A DNA stretch of 64,000 bases from NCBI GenBank assembly GCA_023436065.1, contig JAEZKU010000027.1, positions 1 to 64,000 on the forward strand. Reading direction: 5' to 3'. How positions within the stretch are numbered: the first letter of the stretch is position 1; each line of letters starts with the position of its first letter. The notes below the pieces were generated by a model. It worked only from the letters and a program-made list of their open reading frames with translations, was not told where the DNA came from and made no database searches. Made by a program: the position numbers and the translations under genes. Below are positions 16,094-24,176 of the stretch, piece by piece. Source of the DNA: Bacillota bacterium. GTDB taxonomy: Bacteria; Bacillota; Clostridia; Lachnospirales; Lachnospiraceae.

Positions 16094-16842
16094 TATTTTA
16101 TTTTAGTGGAACAGGTAATTCAAAACATATCGCGGAAAAATGTGCGAAGGCATCCGGGGAAAGAATAGTGTTTATGTCAGAAAATACGATTGCAGGTCAA
16201 GAAATCTATGAAATAGGAGAAAAGGAAAGTATCGGATTTATCTTTCCGGTGTATTGGTATTGTATTCCGACTATTGTTGAGAAATTCGTCAAACAGTTAC
16301 GATTATCCGGGTATAGGAAGCAATATGTATATGCGGTCGCGACCTATGGAATCGCAGCAGGTAATACGATGGACCGATTGATCAAAATCTTAGATCATAA
16401 GCAATTGAAATTAAATGGTATATACGGAGTTCAGATGGTTGACAATTATGTGGTTGGCTATAATATAGCGAAGGAAGCCAGACGAAGGGAAATAACCAGA
16501 AAAGCTGAGACAGAGCTAGATCAGATTATTGCAATGATTAAGGCTCATACAACGACAGAATATATCAAAAAGGGCGGCATAGCTTTTGTGACCCCTGTTA
16601 GCAGCTATGCATACAGAAAAACCGATCATACAAAAAAGTTCCATACCACAGATGCCTGTACCGGATGTGGTCAATGTGTAAAAGACTGCCCCTGCAATGT
16701 GATACAGATGAAGAATAAAAGACCCGATTGGTCGGGAGAATGTACCTTCTGCCTGAAATGCCTGCACAGCTGCAGACAGTCTGCAATTCAGTATGGTAAA
16801 TTTACAAAGAACAGAGACAGATATCTCTATACATATGAATAA
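16090..16842 (+). CDS. EFR1 family flavodoxin-ferredoxin protein
   Basis: A 250-residue cytosolic electron carrier with an N-terminal flavodoxin-like domain (FSGTGNSKHIA binds FMN phosphate) and a C-terminal 2[4Fe-4S] ferredoxin domain. The two cysteine sets are complete: CTGCGQCVKDCP and CTFCLKCLHSC in the last 65 residues. EFR1 proteins are typical of anaerobic Clostridia, and their partners are mostly unknown. Coupling to a MarR regulator and a small membrane protein suggests an inducible redox or detoxification function. An intrinsic terminator closes the operon. Confidence 0.9.
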   Translation: MIFYFSGTGNSKHIAEKCAKASGERIVFMSENTIAGQEIYEIGEKESIGFIFPVYWYCIPTIVEKFVKQLRLSGYRKQYVYAVATYGIAAGNTMDRLIKILDHKQLKLNGIYGVQMVDNYVVGYNIAKEARRREITRKAETELDQIIAMIKAHTTTEYIKKGGIAFVTPVSSYAYRKTDHTKKFHTTDACTGCGQCVKDCPCNVIQMKNKRPDWSGECTFCLKCLHSCRQSAIQYGKFTKNRDRYLYTYE

Positions 16843-16852
16843 AGCCAAAATC

Positions 16853-16885
16853 AAGTCCGGCATATAAAGCCGGGCTTATTTTTTT
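16853..16885 (+). terminator. Terminator after marR-EFR1 operon
   Basis: AAGTCCGGC (16853-16861) pairs with GCCGGGCTT (16869-16877), one G-U pair, 7-base loop, followed by a T-rich tract (ATTTTTTTT). Confidence 0.85.
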
Positions 16886-16977
16886 GTGAATGATGCGCTA
16901 TAGTGCGCTATTAAAGCATAATAATGTATTAATCTGCATCAGATGCAATCCCGCTGCCTAACAAGAATGGAGGTATT

Positions 16978-18585
16978 ATGAAAAATAGACAAAAGTATTT
17001 GGCAATACTCATATTACTGCTGGTTGCAGTTGCCATCGCCTGCAGTGTAAGGAATAAGCTTCAAAAGAGTGGGGAGAATAAGGTGATTTCAGAAAAGACA
17101 GAGGGAGCAAAGGATACAGAGGTTAACGAGAATAACCGTACAGATAATCTTAAGTCTGTTCCGCTATACCTTGAGGGAAAACAGAAGCTTATCTGTTCAG
17201 TGGAAGCAGAACAGGGCAGCTTTACCGGTGATGTCATATCGGAGGATAAGCTCTCCGGTTATAGTGGGACCGGATATATCAGCGGATTGAAGGATGAGGA
17301 TGATACCCTTTCCGTTACCATCCGCGTTGAGGAAGACGGGGCATATGATCTTAATTTCATCAGTGCCAGCCTGGGAGGCTATAAAGAGAATTATGTATAT
17401 ATTGATGATGTGAACATGGGGACAATTACAACGATAGAGGAAGAGTTTGCATCCTCGGTTCTGGAGCATGTGTATTTGACTGCAGGGGAACATAAGGTCA
17501 CGGTTATGAAGCATTGGGGCTGGATAGCGATTGATAGGGTCGAGGTGTTGACTTCAAAACAGATTAATCCACAGATATATCAGGTTAAGCCAATCCTTAC
17601 CAATAAGAATGCAACAGAACCTGCAAAACGTTTAATGAGTTATCTTTGTGATATTTATGATGAATATTTTCTTTCCGGTCAATATTGCAGCACGGGACAA
17701 TATGGGAAAGAATTTGTTGTTATTAATAAAGCGACAGGTAAAACGCCTGCGATGCTGGGGCTGGATTTTATAGAATACAGTACTTCGAGAGTTGCAAACG
17801 GAAGCTTGGGAAATCAGACTGAACTGGCAATCGATTTCTGGGAGGAGGGCGGTATCGTGACTTTCTGCTGGCATTGGAATGCACCGAAAAAATATCTGAC
17901 CAAGAAGTGGGACAGGGGCTTTTATACTGAGGCGACCAATATTGACCTTGAAAAGATCATGAATGGCAGTGATCCTGAGGGTTATGAGCTTCTGATGCAG
18001 GATATTGATGTAATCGCAAAGGAGTTAATCAAGCTGCAGGAGGCAGGTGTGCCGATACTGTGGAGACCGCTTCACGAAGCAAGCGGTGGCTGGTTCTGGT
18101 GGGGAGCCTCCGGTGCAGAGCCCTACATAAAGCTTTATCAGCAGCTGTATGTGAAGCTTACCTACGAATACGGCATCAATAATCTGATTTGGGTATGGAA
18201 CGGACAGGACGGCGACTGGTATCCGGGTGACCGGTATGTGGACATTATCGGGGAGGATGTCTATCCGGGAGAACAGATATATACCTCGCAGAATGCACGC
18301 TATCTGAAGGCTAAGAAATATACGAAAGCCAATAAGCTTGTATATCTGACAGAGAATGGATGTGTGTTTGATCCGGAGCTGGCAATCCGTGACGGTGCAA
18401 GATGGGGAATCTGGTGTACCTGGGGAGGCGATTTCGTAGCGAAGGATATCGGAATACACACCCTGAGTGAGCAGTATACGGAAGAAGACATGCTGATCAA
18501 AGCCTATTCTAATGAGAAGGTCTTGACACTGGATGAACTGCCGGATCTTACCGAGTATCCAATAAATCAGATACCTATTCCATAG
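16978..18585 (+). CDS. Secreted GH26 beta-mannanase with N-terminal CBM35-like domain
   Basis: A 535-residue exported glycoside hydrolase. It has an N-terminal hydrophobic signal/anchor (residues 5-23), a polar linker, a beta-sandwich carbohydrate-binding domain of the CBM35/CBM6 kind (about residues 68-192, ending WIAIDRVEVL) and a GH26 catalytic domain (about 210-520). The acid/base glutamate is Glu367 in RPLHEASGGWFWWG, and the nucleophile is Glu459 in LTENG. Aromatic residues around IWVWNGQDGDWYPG line the sugar cleft. GH26 enzymes mostly cut beta-1,4-mannan, although some act on beta-1,3/1,4-glucan. AATGGAGG precedes the start. It stands alone, so its regulation is not visible. It supports plant hemicellulose use. 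Confidence 0.87.
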   Translation: MKNRQKYLAILILLLVAVAIACSVRNKLQKSGENKVISEKTEGAKDTEVNENNRTDNLKSVPLYLEGKQKLICSVEAEQGSFTGDVISEDKLSGYSGTGYISGLKDEDDTLSVTIRVEEDGAYDLNFISASLGGYKENYVYIDDVNMGTITTIEEEFASSVLEHVYLTAGEHKVTVMKHWGWIAIDRVEVLTSKQINPQIYQVKPILTNKNATEPAKRLMSYLCDIYDEYFLSGQYCSTGQYGKEFVVINKATGKTPAMLGLDFIEYSTSRVANGSLGNQTELAIDFWEEGGIVTFCWHWNAPKKYLTKKWDRGFYTEATNIDLEKIMNGSDPEGYELLMQDIDVIAKELIKLQEAGVPILWRPLHEASGGWFWWGASGAEPYIKLYQQLYVKLTYEYGINNLIWVWNGQDGDWYPGDRYVDIIGEDVYPGEQIYTSQNARYLKAKKYTKANKLVYLTENGCVFDPELAIRDGARWGIWCTWGGDFVAKDIGIHTLSEQYTEEDMLIKAYSNEKVLTLDELPDLTEYPINQIPIP

Positions 18586-18637
18586 ATAAGTCGATGATAG
18601 ATTATCATATACTCCATCCTATTTCATGTTTCGTTCA

Positions 18638-18666
18638 TTGTCTGCGGCGATTTTATATGGTAAAAT
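18638..18666 (+). promoter_or_regulatory. Promoter for MFS transporter gene
   Basis: TTGTCT (18638-18643), 17-bp spacer, TAAAAT (18661-18666), 72 bases upstream of the start codon. Confidence 0.55.
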
Positions 18667-18738
18667 GATGGAATATGAGATGTCCTGACGACAGTACAAT
18701 TTGATCGCCCAGACATCAGGAAAGGACATGATACAACT

Positions 18739-20004
18739 ATGAAGGACATACTTTTAAAGCATCCGCTGCTTCGTACTCTGGTCACACTTCGCGGCAATCC
18801 GCGTGCCTGTGTCTATACCGAGCCTATGTGGGGATTATCCATGAATCTCTGCCTGCCTTATGCTTCGGTATATATGCTTGCCTTTGGCATGAATGACGTG
18901 CAGGTAGGTATAGTAACCTCTATTTATATGTTTTCTCAGATGATCTGTGCCTTTTTATCCGGAGCCATCATAGATAAAATGGGACGTAGAAAGAGTACCA
19001 TGATTTTTGACTTTCTGGCCTGGAGCCTGCCGTGTTTGATCTGGGCATTCAGCCAGGGCTTTTGGTTCTTTGTCGTGGCCGCGGTACTGAATGGTACGAT
19101 GAAGATTACCACAGTTTCCTGGGATTGTCTCCTGATTGAGGATGCGCCGAAGGACAAAATCACGCAAATATATTCCTGGGTCCTGATAGCCGGTAATCTG
19201 TCCGCATTATTTGCACCAATTTCCTCGATTCTGGTTGCAAAGCTGACTCTGACCCCGGCGATACGAATACTGTATATAAATGCTTTTATTATCATGACCG
19301 CAAAGCTTATCATCCTTTACAAATTCTCCAAGGAGACAGCAGTAGGTAAGATCAGACAGGAAGCCTGCCGCAGCGTCCCTTGGAAAGAAATGCTGTCCGG
19401 ATACAAAAGTGCCGTACATAAGATTGTAACCTCCCGCGGGACCATCTTTGCCATCGTAATCAGCATCCTGGTAGAGATCGTCGGTATGCTGGGAATGACC
19501 TTCTGGCAGATTATAGCCTCACGCCGGATTGGCATCCCGGATACCTTATTACCGATCTTTCCGATGGCACGCAGCATTTTATCCATTCTGCTTTTCTTTA
19601 CCGTCATCGCACATATCAACCAATCAAAGCTGAAGCGGCCGTTGTACGGAGGTTTTATCAGCTCGATTATTGCTAGTGTATTATTGATTTCCATTACGAA
19701 TACCGGAGTATGGGGATATATCGTATTATCTGTTTCATTAATATTTGAGGCTCTTGGAATTGCAGTATTGGGAACGTTAAGAGAATCCCTGGTTGCGATC
19801 CATGTGGATCCGGCAGAACGTTCCGGAATCATGGCGTTACTCCAGACTACGGTAATGCTTGTGAGTGTTCCCTTTGGGTACATAGGCGGATTACTGAGTG
19901 ATATTTCCAAGATACTCCCCTTTGTATTATGTATTCTGTTACTGCTGATTGGTATGCTTGTGACAGCTTTATATTATCGCCGCCCTTCTGTACAAAAGCT
20001 TTGA
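18739..20004 (+). CDS. Major facilitator superfamily transporter
   Basis: A 421-residue membrane transporter with about 12 helices. The loop between helices 2 and 3 carries the MFS motif A form GAIIDKMGRRKST. A longer cytosolic loop around residues 195-225 separates the two six-helix bundles. The N-terminal MWGLSMNLCLPYASVYMLAFG is shared by an uncharacterised MFS group in Clostridia. No substrate can be assigned from the sequence; the upstream mannanase is on the same strand but separated by its own promoter region. Confidence 0.85.
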   Translation: MKDILLKHPLLRTLVTLRGNPRACVYTEPMWGLSMNLCLPYASVYMLAFGMNDVQVGIVTSIYMFSQMICAFLSGAIIDKMGRRKSTMIFDFLAWSLPCLIWAFSQGFWFFVVAAVLNGTMKITTVSWDCLLIEDAPKDKITQIYSWVLIAGNLSALFAPISSILVAKLTLTPAIRILYINAFIIMTAKLIILYKFSKETAVGKIRQEACRSVPWKEMLSGYKSAVHKIVTSRGTIFAIVISILVEIVGMLGMTFWQIIASRRIGIPDTLLPIFPMARSILSILLFFTVIAHINQSKLKRPLYGGFISSIIASVLLISITNTGVWGYIVLSVSLIFEALGIAVLGTLRESLVAIHVDPAERSGIMALLQTTVMLVSVPFGYIGGLLSDISKILPFVLCILLLLIGMLVTALYYRRPSVQKL

Positions 20005-20142
20005 GCGGTGAGAGAATAAGATATGCTACCCGCAGATCAGGATATGAGATAAGCTAAGAATCTAAGACAATTTATCATAGGATTGGTCTAAAAGTGTTGG
20101 GCATAGATTAAAATAGTAATAATGCTTTTTTATGGAGTTATG

Positions 20143-21372
20143 ATGAAAAAGTTAAGTGCAGTTATCCTCATATGTTCCATGCTTCTTCTGTTATTCAATC
20201 CATACCATTCGGATGCAGCTGTAAGAAATACGATACATGAGAAAGAAGGGGAGGCTCTTACGGTTACAGCAAAGGCTGACGCACAGCTAGATATAGATTC
20301 ACCTTCCGCTGTTCTGATTGAGGGCTCCACCGGAAAAATTATTTACGAAAAGAATAAGGATGAACGTAGAAAACCTGCGAGTATCACGAAAATCATGACC
20401 TTGCTCTTGATTTTCGAGGCACTGGATTCGGGTCAGATTTCTCTGATGGATGAGGTGACGGTATCGGAATATGCAGCCTCCATGGGTGGTTCCCAGGTTT
20501 ATCTGGAACCCAATGAGACTCAGAATGTCGATACGATGATTAAATGCATCAGTATTGCCAGTGCAAATGACGCATCTGTGGCAATGGCTGAATTGATTGC
20601 CGGTTCCGAGGAGGAATTTGTGGCAAGAATGAATAGCAGGGCGAAAGAGCTGGGAATGAATAATACCAATTTCGTCAACTGCTGTGGTCTGGATACTGAC
20701 AATCACTATTCCTCGGCTTATGATGTGGCATTGATGTCCAGAGAGCTTATCACTAAGCATCCGGATATCAGTAAATATTCAACAGTCTGGATGGATACCA
20801 TCGTTCACAAGACAAAAAGAGGAGAAAGTGAATTCGGACTTTCCAATACCAATAAGCTGGTTCGCTTTTACCAGGGTATTACCGGACTTAAGACAGGGTC
20901 CACCAGTCTTGCAAAGTACTGTCTATCTGCAACCGCAAAGAAGAATAATATGGATCTGATTGCCGTGATTCTGGCGGCACCGGATACGAAGACACGTTTT
21001 CAGGAAGCCTCCAAGCTTCTAAACTACGGCTTTGCCAACTATAGTATCTATGTGGATGAGAATAAGGATACTGTGCTTGAACCTGTGAAGGTCAGCAAGG
21101 GTGTAAAAGACGAGGTTCAAGGACAGATCGAACAAAAATTCTCCTATCTGTGTACGAAGGGTACGAGCACGAGTGACATCCGTAAGGAAGTATCCCTATA
21201 CGAGACAATTGAAGCGCCGGTGGCCAAAGGGGCAAAAATCGGTGAAATCACCTATTACTCTGGAAATGATAAAATCGGAAGCGTTGATATCGTAGCTCTT
21301 GAGGAAATCAATAAAGCAAAGCTAAAGGATTATTTCATCAAGAACCTAAAGAAATATTTCATGGGAAAATAG
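20143..21372 (+). CDS. dacF: D-alanyl-D-alanine carboxypeptidase (DacF type)
   Basis: A 409-residue penicillin-binding protein of peptidase family S11 that trims the terminal D-Ala from peptidoglycan stem peptides outside the membrane. It has an N-terminal signal peptide (residues 1-25) and the three active-site motifs SITK (Ser80, Lys83), SAN (140-142) and KTG (250-252), then a beta-rich C-terminal PBP5-type domain with a final basic helix for membrane contact. The start at 20143 is preferred because GGAG sits seven bases upstream; an in-frame ATG at 20122 has none. The neighbourhood (xerD and pdp upstream, scpA-scpB downstream) resembles that of sporulation dacF genes. Confidence 0.88.
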   Translation: MKKLSAVILICSMLLLLFNPYHSDAAVRNTIHEKEGEALTVTAKADAQLDIDSPSAVLIEGSTGKIIYEKNKDERRKPASITKIMTLLLIFEALDSGQISLMDEVTVSEYAASMGGSQVYLEPNETQNVDTMIKCISIASANDASVAMAELIAGSEEEFVARMNSRAKELGMNNTNFVNCCGLDTDNHYSSAYDVALMSRELITKHPDISKYSTVWMDTIVHKTKRGESEFGLSNTNKLVRFYQGITGLKTGSTSLAKYCLSATAKKNNMDLIAVILAAPDTKTRFQEASKLLNYGFANYSIYVDENKDTVLEPVKVSKGVKDEVQGQIEQKFSYLCTKGTSTSDIRKEVSLYETIEAPVAKGAKIGEITYYSGNDKIGSVDIVALEEINKAKLKDYFIKNLKKYFMGK

Positions 21373-21411
21373 TATCACTCGTATCCAATATGATAATTCA
21401 GACGGGTATAA

Positions 21412-21448
21412 AGGCTGCTGTATAATACTCATTTACAGCAGCCTCATT
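21412..21448 (+). terminator. Probable terminator after dacF
   Basis: GGCTGCTGTA (21413-21422) pairs perfectly with TACAGCAGCC (21434-21443). The following tract TCATTTCG is poor in T, so termination strength is uncertain. Confidence 0.6.
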
Positions 21449-21492
21449 TCGTTTGGCCATATTATCCAGAGCTTGTTTTCACCCGAAGCTTA

Positions 21493-21522
21493 TTGACACT
21501 TGACCTCTAACTAGTATATGAT
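21493..21522 (+). promoter_or_regulatory. Promoter for metallophosphoesterase-scpAB genes
   Basis: TTGACA (21493-21498), 18-bp spacer, TATGAT (21517-21522), 50 bases upstream of the metallophosphoesterase start. Confidence 0.75.
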
Positions 21523-21572
21523 ATTAAAGCAAAGTAAGCGCATTGAATAACATAGAATTAAAGGAGCCGAAT

Positions 21573-22469
21573 ATGCAGAAGGAGATTATGATCTATGGGT
21601 TAATTGCTTTGCTAATTCTGTGGATCTACATAGAGCAGCGGCTATTGATGACCAAGAAGTACCGGGTAAAATCCGATGTGTCCGGACAAACCGGATTTGT
21701 GCTGCTGGCGGACCTGCATAACCGAACCTTTGGTGCAGAGAACCATCGCCTGATCAAAAGGATTGATTCCCTCAAACCTGATTTTATCGTGATGGCCGGT
21801 GATATCATAAACAAGAAAGCAGCCAGCTATCCCGGTAACGCATATACCTTGTTGGACAAACTCTCGGACAAGTATAAAATCATATATGCCTACGGCAATC
21901 ATGAACAGCGGATGGAGCAAATCGGAAAGACTTCCGTGACGGAGCTGACGAAGGAAGAGCAGTATTTCTATCAATCCTGGATAGAATTTAAGAATAAACT
22001 GAGTAAAAAGGGCGTTATTTTTCTGGATAATGAAAGCATCGTTATGGAATGTAAGGGTGGGAGGCTTCGTATTACAGGTGCTTCAATAGATGCCGAGTAT
22101 TTCGGATTTCATACGAAGCAGGAAATGAATCCGGAGTATCTGCCTTCCCTTCTGGGGCAGAGTACAAAAAAGGAATATCAGCTGTTGATCGCACATAATC
22201 CGGTGTTTTTTAAGAACTATACCGAATGGGGTGCAGATCTGATACTGTCAGGCCATTTACATGGCGGTATGATGAGACTTCCGGGTATCGGAGGAGTTCT
22301 TTCACCACAAGCAAAGTTCTTTCCAAAGTATGATTCCGGGAAGCATGAGTATAGAAAAAGCCAATTAATTGTATCCAGAGGCCTCGGTTCTCATTCCATC
22401 ATGCCGAGAATCTTCAATATTCCAGAGCTTGTATATGTAGAACTTGATCGTGATATGAATACGAATTAA
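21573..22469 (+). CDS. Membrane-anchored metallophosphoesterase (YkuE/YaeI-like)
   Basis: A 298-residue protein with one N-terminal membrane helix (residues 4-22) and a calcineurin-type phosphoesterase domain. The dimetal site residues are visible in order: DLHN, GDIIN, GNHE, AHNP and GHLHGG. Relatives such as B. subtilis YkuE and the lipid-A-pathway-like YaeI act on phosphodiesters at or outside the membrane; the substrate here is unknown. AAAGGAG lies six bases before the chosen ATG; the frame extends upstream to a TTG at 21543 without a ribosome site. It precedes scpA by 52 bases and is probably co-transcribed with it. Confidence 0.85.
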   Translation: MQKEIMIYGLIALLILWIYIEQRLLMTKKYRVKSDVSGQTGFVLLADLHNRTFGAENHRLIKRIDSLKPDFIVMAGDIINKKAASYPGNAYTLLDKLSDKYKIIYAYGNHEQRMEQIGKTSVTELTKEEQYFYQSWIEFKNKLSKKGVIFLDNESIVMECKGGRLRITGASIDAEYFGFHTKQEMNPEYLPSLLGQSTKKEYQLLIAHNPVFFKNYTEWGADLILSGHLHGGMMRLPGIGGVLSPQAKFFPKYDSGKHEYRKSQLIVSRGLGSHSIMPRIFNIPELVYVELDRDMNTN

Positions 22470-22521
22470 TTGTAAGAACATAAATCACTTATCCGCCATA
22501 GTCAGCGGAGTGGAGGTAAGC

Positions 22522-23298
22522 ATGAGTATTCCGGTAAAATTGGAAGCATTTGAAGGACCGTTGGACCTTTTGCTTCATTTGATAGATAAGAACAAGGTAA
22601 GCATCTATGATATACCGATTGTTGTGATTACGGAGCAATATCTGGAGTATATCAGACAGATGGATTCTAAAAATCTGGAGATTATGAGCGAGTTTCTGGT
22701 TATGGCGGCAACCCTGGTGAACATTAAGTCGAAGATGTTGCTGCCGGTAGAGGAGACAGAAGAGGAAGAAGCCGTTGACCCCAGACAGGAATTGGTGAAT
22801 CGTCTCTTGGAATATAAAATGTACAAATATATCTCCGAGGAGCTAAAGGACAGGGAGTTGGATGCCTCCAGGGTAATGTTCAAGCCGCCTACGATACCAC
22901 AGGAAATTGCAGATTATAAGGAAGATATTCAAGTGGAGGATCTGCTGAGTGATCTAACCTTGGCTAAACTCCATGAAATCTTCAAATCCATCGTTAAGAA
23001 GCAGGTTGATAAGATTGATCCGATCCGAAGTAAATTCGGAAAGATCGAGAAGGAAGAGATTAACCTTGACGCCAAATTTATTCAGATACAGGAATATGGT
23101 TTATTACATAAGAAATTTTCCTTCCGAAGTCTTTTGGAGGCACAGCATACGAGGATGGAGGTAATTGTTACCTTCCTGGGCATTCTGGAGCTGATTAAGA
23201 TAGGAAGAATAAGTATTGAGCAGGAATGTTTATTTGATGATATCATCATTACTTATCTTGCAGCTGATATCATACAAATGGAGGAGGTAAGCTTTTAA
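22522..23298 (+). CDS. scpA: Segregation and condensation protein A
   Basis: A 258-residue kleisin subunit of the bacterial SMC-ScpAB condensin, which organises and helps segregate the chromosome. The N-terminal FEGPLDLLLHLIDKNKV segment contacts the SMC neck, and the C-terminal winged helix (about residues 180-255) binds the SMC head; the middle region binds ScpB. GGAGG is five bases before the ATG. The stop overlaps the scpB start (TTTTAATGG), so the two subunits are translationally coupled, as is common. Confidence 0.93.
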   Translation: MSIPVKLEAFEGPLDLLLHLIDKNKVSIYDIPIVVITEQYLEYIRQMDSKNLEIMSEFLVMAATLVNIKSKMLLPVEETEEEEAVDPRQELVNRLLEYKMYKYISEELKDRELDASRVMFKPPTIPQEIADYKEDIQVEDLLSDLTLAKLHEIFKSIVKKQVDKIDPIRSKFGKIEKEEINLDAKFIQIQEYGLLHKKFSFRSLLEAQHTRMEVIVTFLGILELIKIGRISIEQECLFDDIIITYLAADIIQMEEVSF

Positions 23299-23867
23299 TG
23301 GAGCTGAAAGTGATCGAAGCACAGATTGAAGCAATTTTATTTACGATGGGAGAAGCTGTGGAGGTGGAACGCATCGCAGGTGCATTAGACCATGACGTCG
23401 AAACGATCAGAAGAATAGTCCGCAGTATGATGGATCGTTATGCAAATGAAGACCGCGGAATACATATCATAGAGCTGGATGGAGCATTTCAGATGTGCAC
23501 TAAGCCTGAAATGTATGAAACCATCATTAAGATTACCCATATACCCAAAAAACATATATTGACCGATGTATTATTGGAGACCTTGTCCATCATCGCTTAT
23601 AAACAGCCGATCACCAAGCTTCAGATAGAGGCGATCCGCGGTGTCAAATCAGATCATGCAGTAAATAAGCTTGTAGAATATAATCTGATCTGTGAGATGG
23701 GCAGACTGGATGCACCCGGACGACCGATCTTATTCGGGACAACCGAGGAATTTCTACGCAGCTTCGGACTACAGTCCCTGGAAGCTCTGCCGGTGATGAA
23801 TCCGGAGAAGATTGAGGATTTCAAGATCGAAGCAGAGGAAGAGATGCAGTTAAAATTAGACATATAG
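23298..23867 (+). CDS. scpB: Segregation and condensation protein B
   Basis: A 189-residue partner of ScpA in the SMC complex, built from two winged-helix domains (roughly residues 5-85 and 90-165). Recognised segments include EAILFTMGEAVEVERIA, the central LLETLSIIAYKQPITK and the LGTTEEFL-like ILFGTTEEFLRSFGL. The C-terminal acidic tail ends in EEMQLKLDI. This last piece and the following bases are tandemly repeated 2.6 times with the reading frame kept, each unit bearing a stop codon. GGAGG at the end of scpA serves as ribosome site. Confidence 0.93.
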   Translation: MELKVIEAQIEAILFTMGEAVEVERIAGALDHDVETIRRIVRSMMDRYANEDRGIHIIELDGAFQMCTKPEMYETIIKITHIPKKHILTDVLLETLSIIAYKQPITKLQIEAIRGVKSDHAVNKLVEYNLICEMGRLDAPGRPILFGTTEEFLRSFGLQSLEALPVMNPEKIEDFKIEAEEEMQLKLDI

Positions 23868-23963
23868 ACAGTGAGGCTTCCTCCGGAAGAGATGCAGTTA
23901 AAATTAGATATATAGACAGTGAGGCTTCCTCCGGAAGAGATGCAGTTAAAACTAGACATCTAA
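23838..23963 (+). repeat. 48-bp tandem repeat across the scpB stop codon
   Basis: Unit 1 is 23838-23885, unit 2 is 23886-23933 (one base different), and a 30-base partial unit 3 is 23934-23963. The period is exactly 16 codons, so every unit re-encodes EEMQLKLDI in the scpB frame followed by a stop: TAG at 23865, TAG at 23913 and TAA at 23961. Unit 3 differs only at synonymous positions before its stop (TTA to CTA, ATA to ATC). Confidence 0.95.
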
Positions 23964-23979
23964 ACAAATACTAGCCAGT

Positions 23980-24006
23980 GGGCGGGATGTGAATCCCGCC
24001 CTTTTT
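23980..24006 (+). terminator. Strong terminator after scpB
   Basis: GGGCGGGAT (23980-23988) pairs perfectly with ATCCCGCCC (23993-24001), 4-base loop GTGA, then TTTTT. Confidence 0.92.
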
Positions 24007-24090
24007 CTGTATTCTAACTTGCAGTATCTGCAATGAAACATGGATAAAAGCAATATTTTAATATGATAGCAATAATTAACATGGCAAGTA

Positions 24091-24119
24091 TTGACATTCC
24101 TGTAAATCAATTCTATGAT
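24091..24119 (+). promoter_or_regulatory. Strong promoter for the exporter operon
   Basis: TTGACA (24091-24096), 17-bp spacer, TATGAT (24114-24119), 58 bases upstream of the first adaptor gene. It drives the six-gene operon ending at 32503. Confidence 0.85.
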
Positions 24120-24176
24120 GATTACATCGGTCTAAAATTCTATCATGTTATTTTTACAAAGCAACAGGAGGAGTTT

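Noticed and set aside
19317..19910. 197-codon open frame on the minus strand
   Set aside because: It is antisense to the MFS transporter gene, without own ribosome site or family similarity.
23838..23963. CRISPR-like direct repeats at the scpB end
   Set aside because: The units are contiguous with no spacers, carry coding sequence and number under three; no cas genes are nearby.
23865..23963. Programmed amber read-through with an unusual amino acid
   Set aside because: There is no sequence evidence for a suppressor system in the window; duplication alone explains the pattern, so it is kept only as one possibility in the finding.
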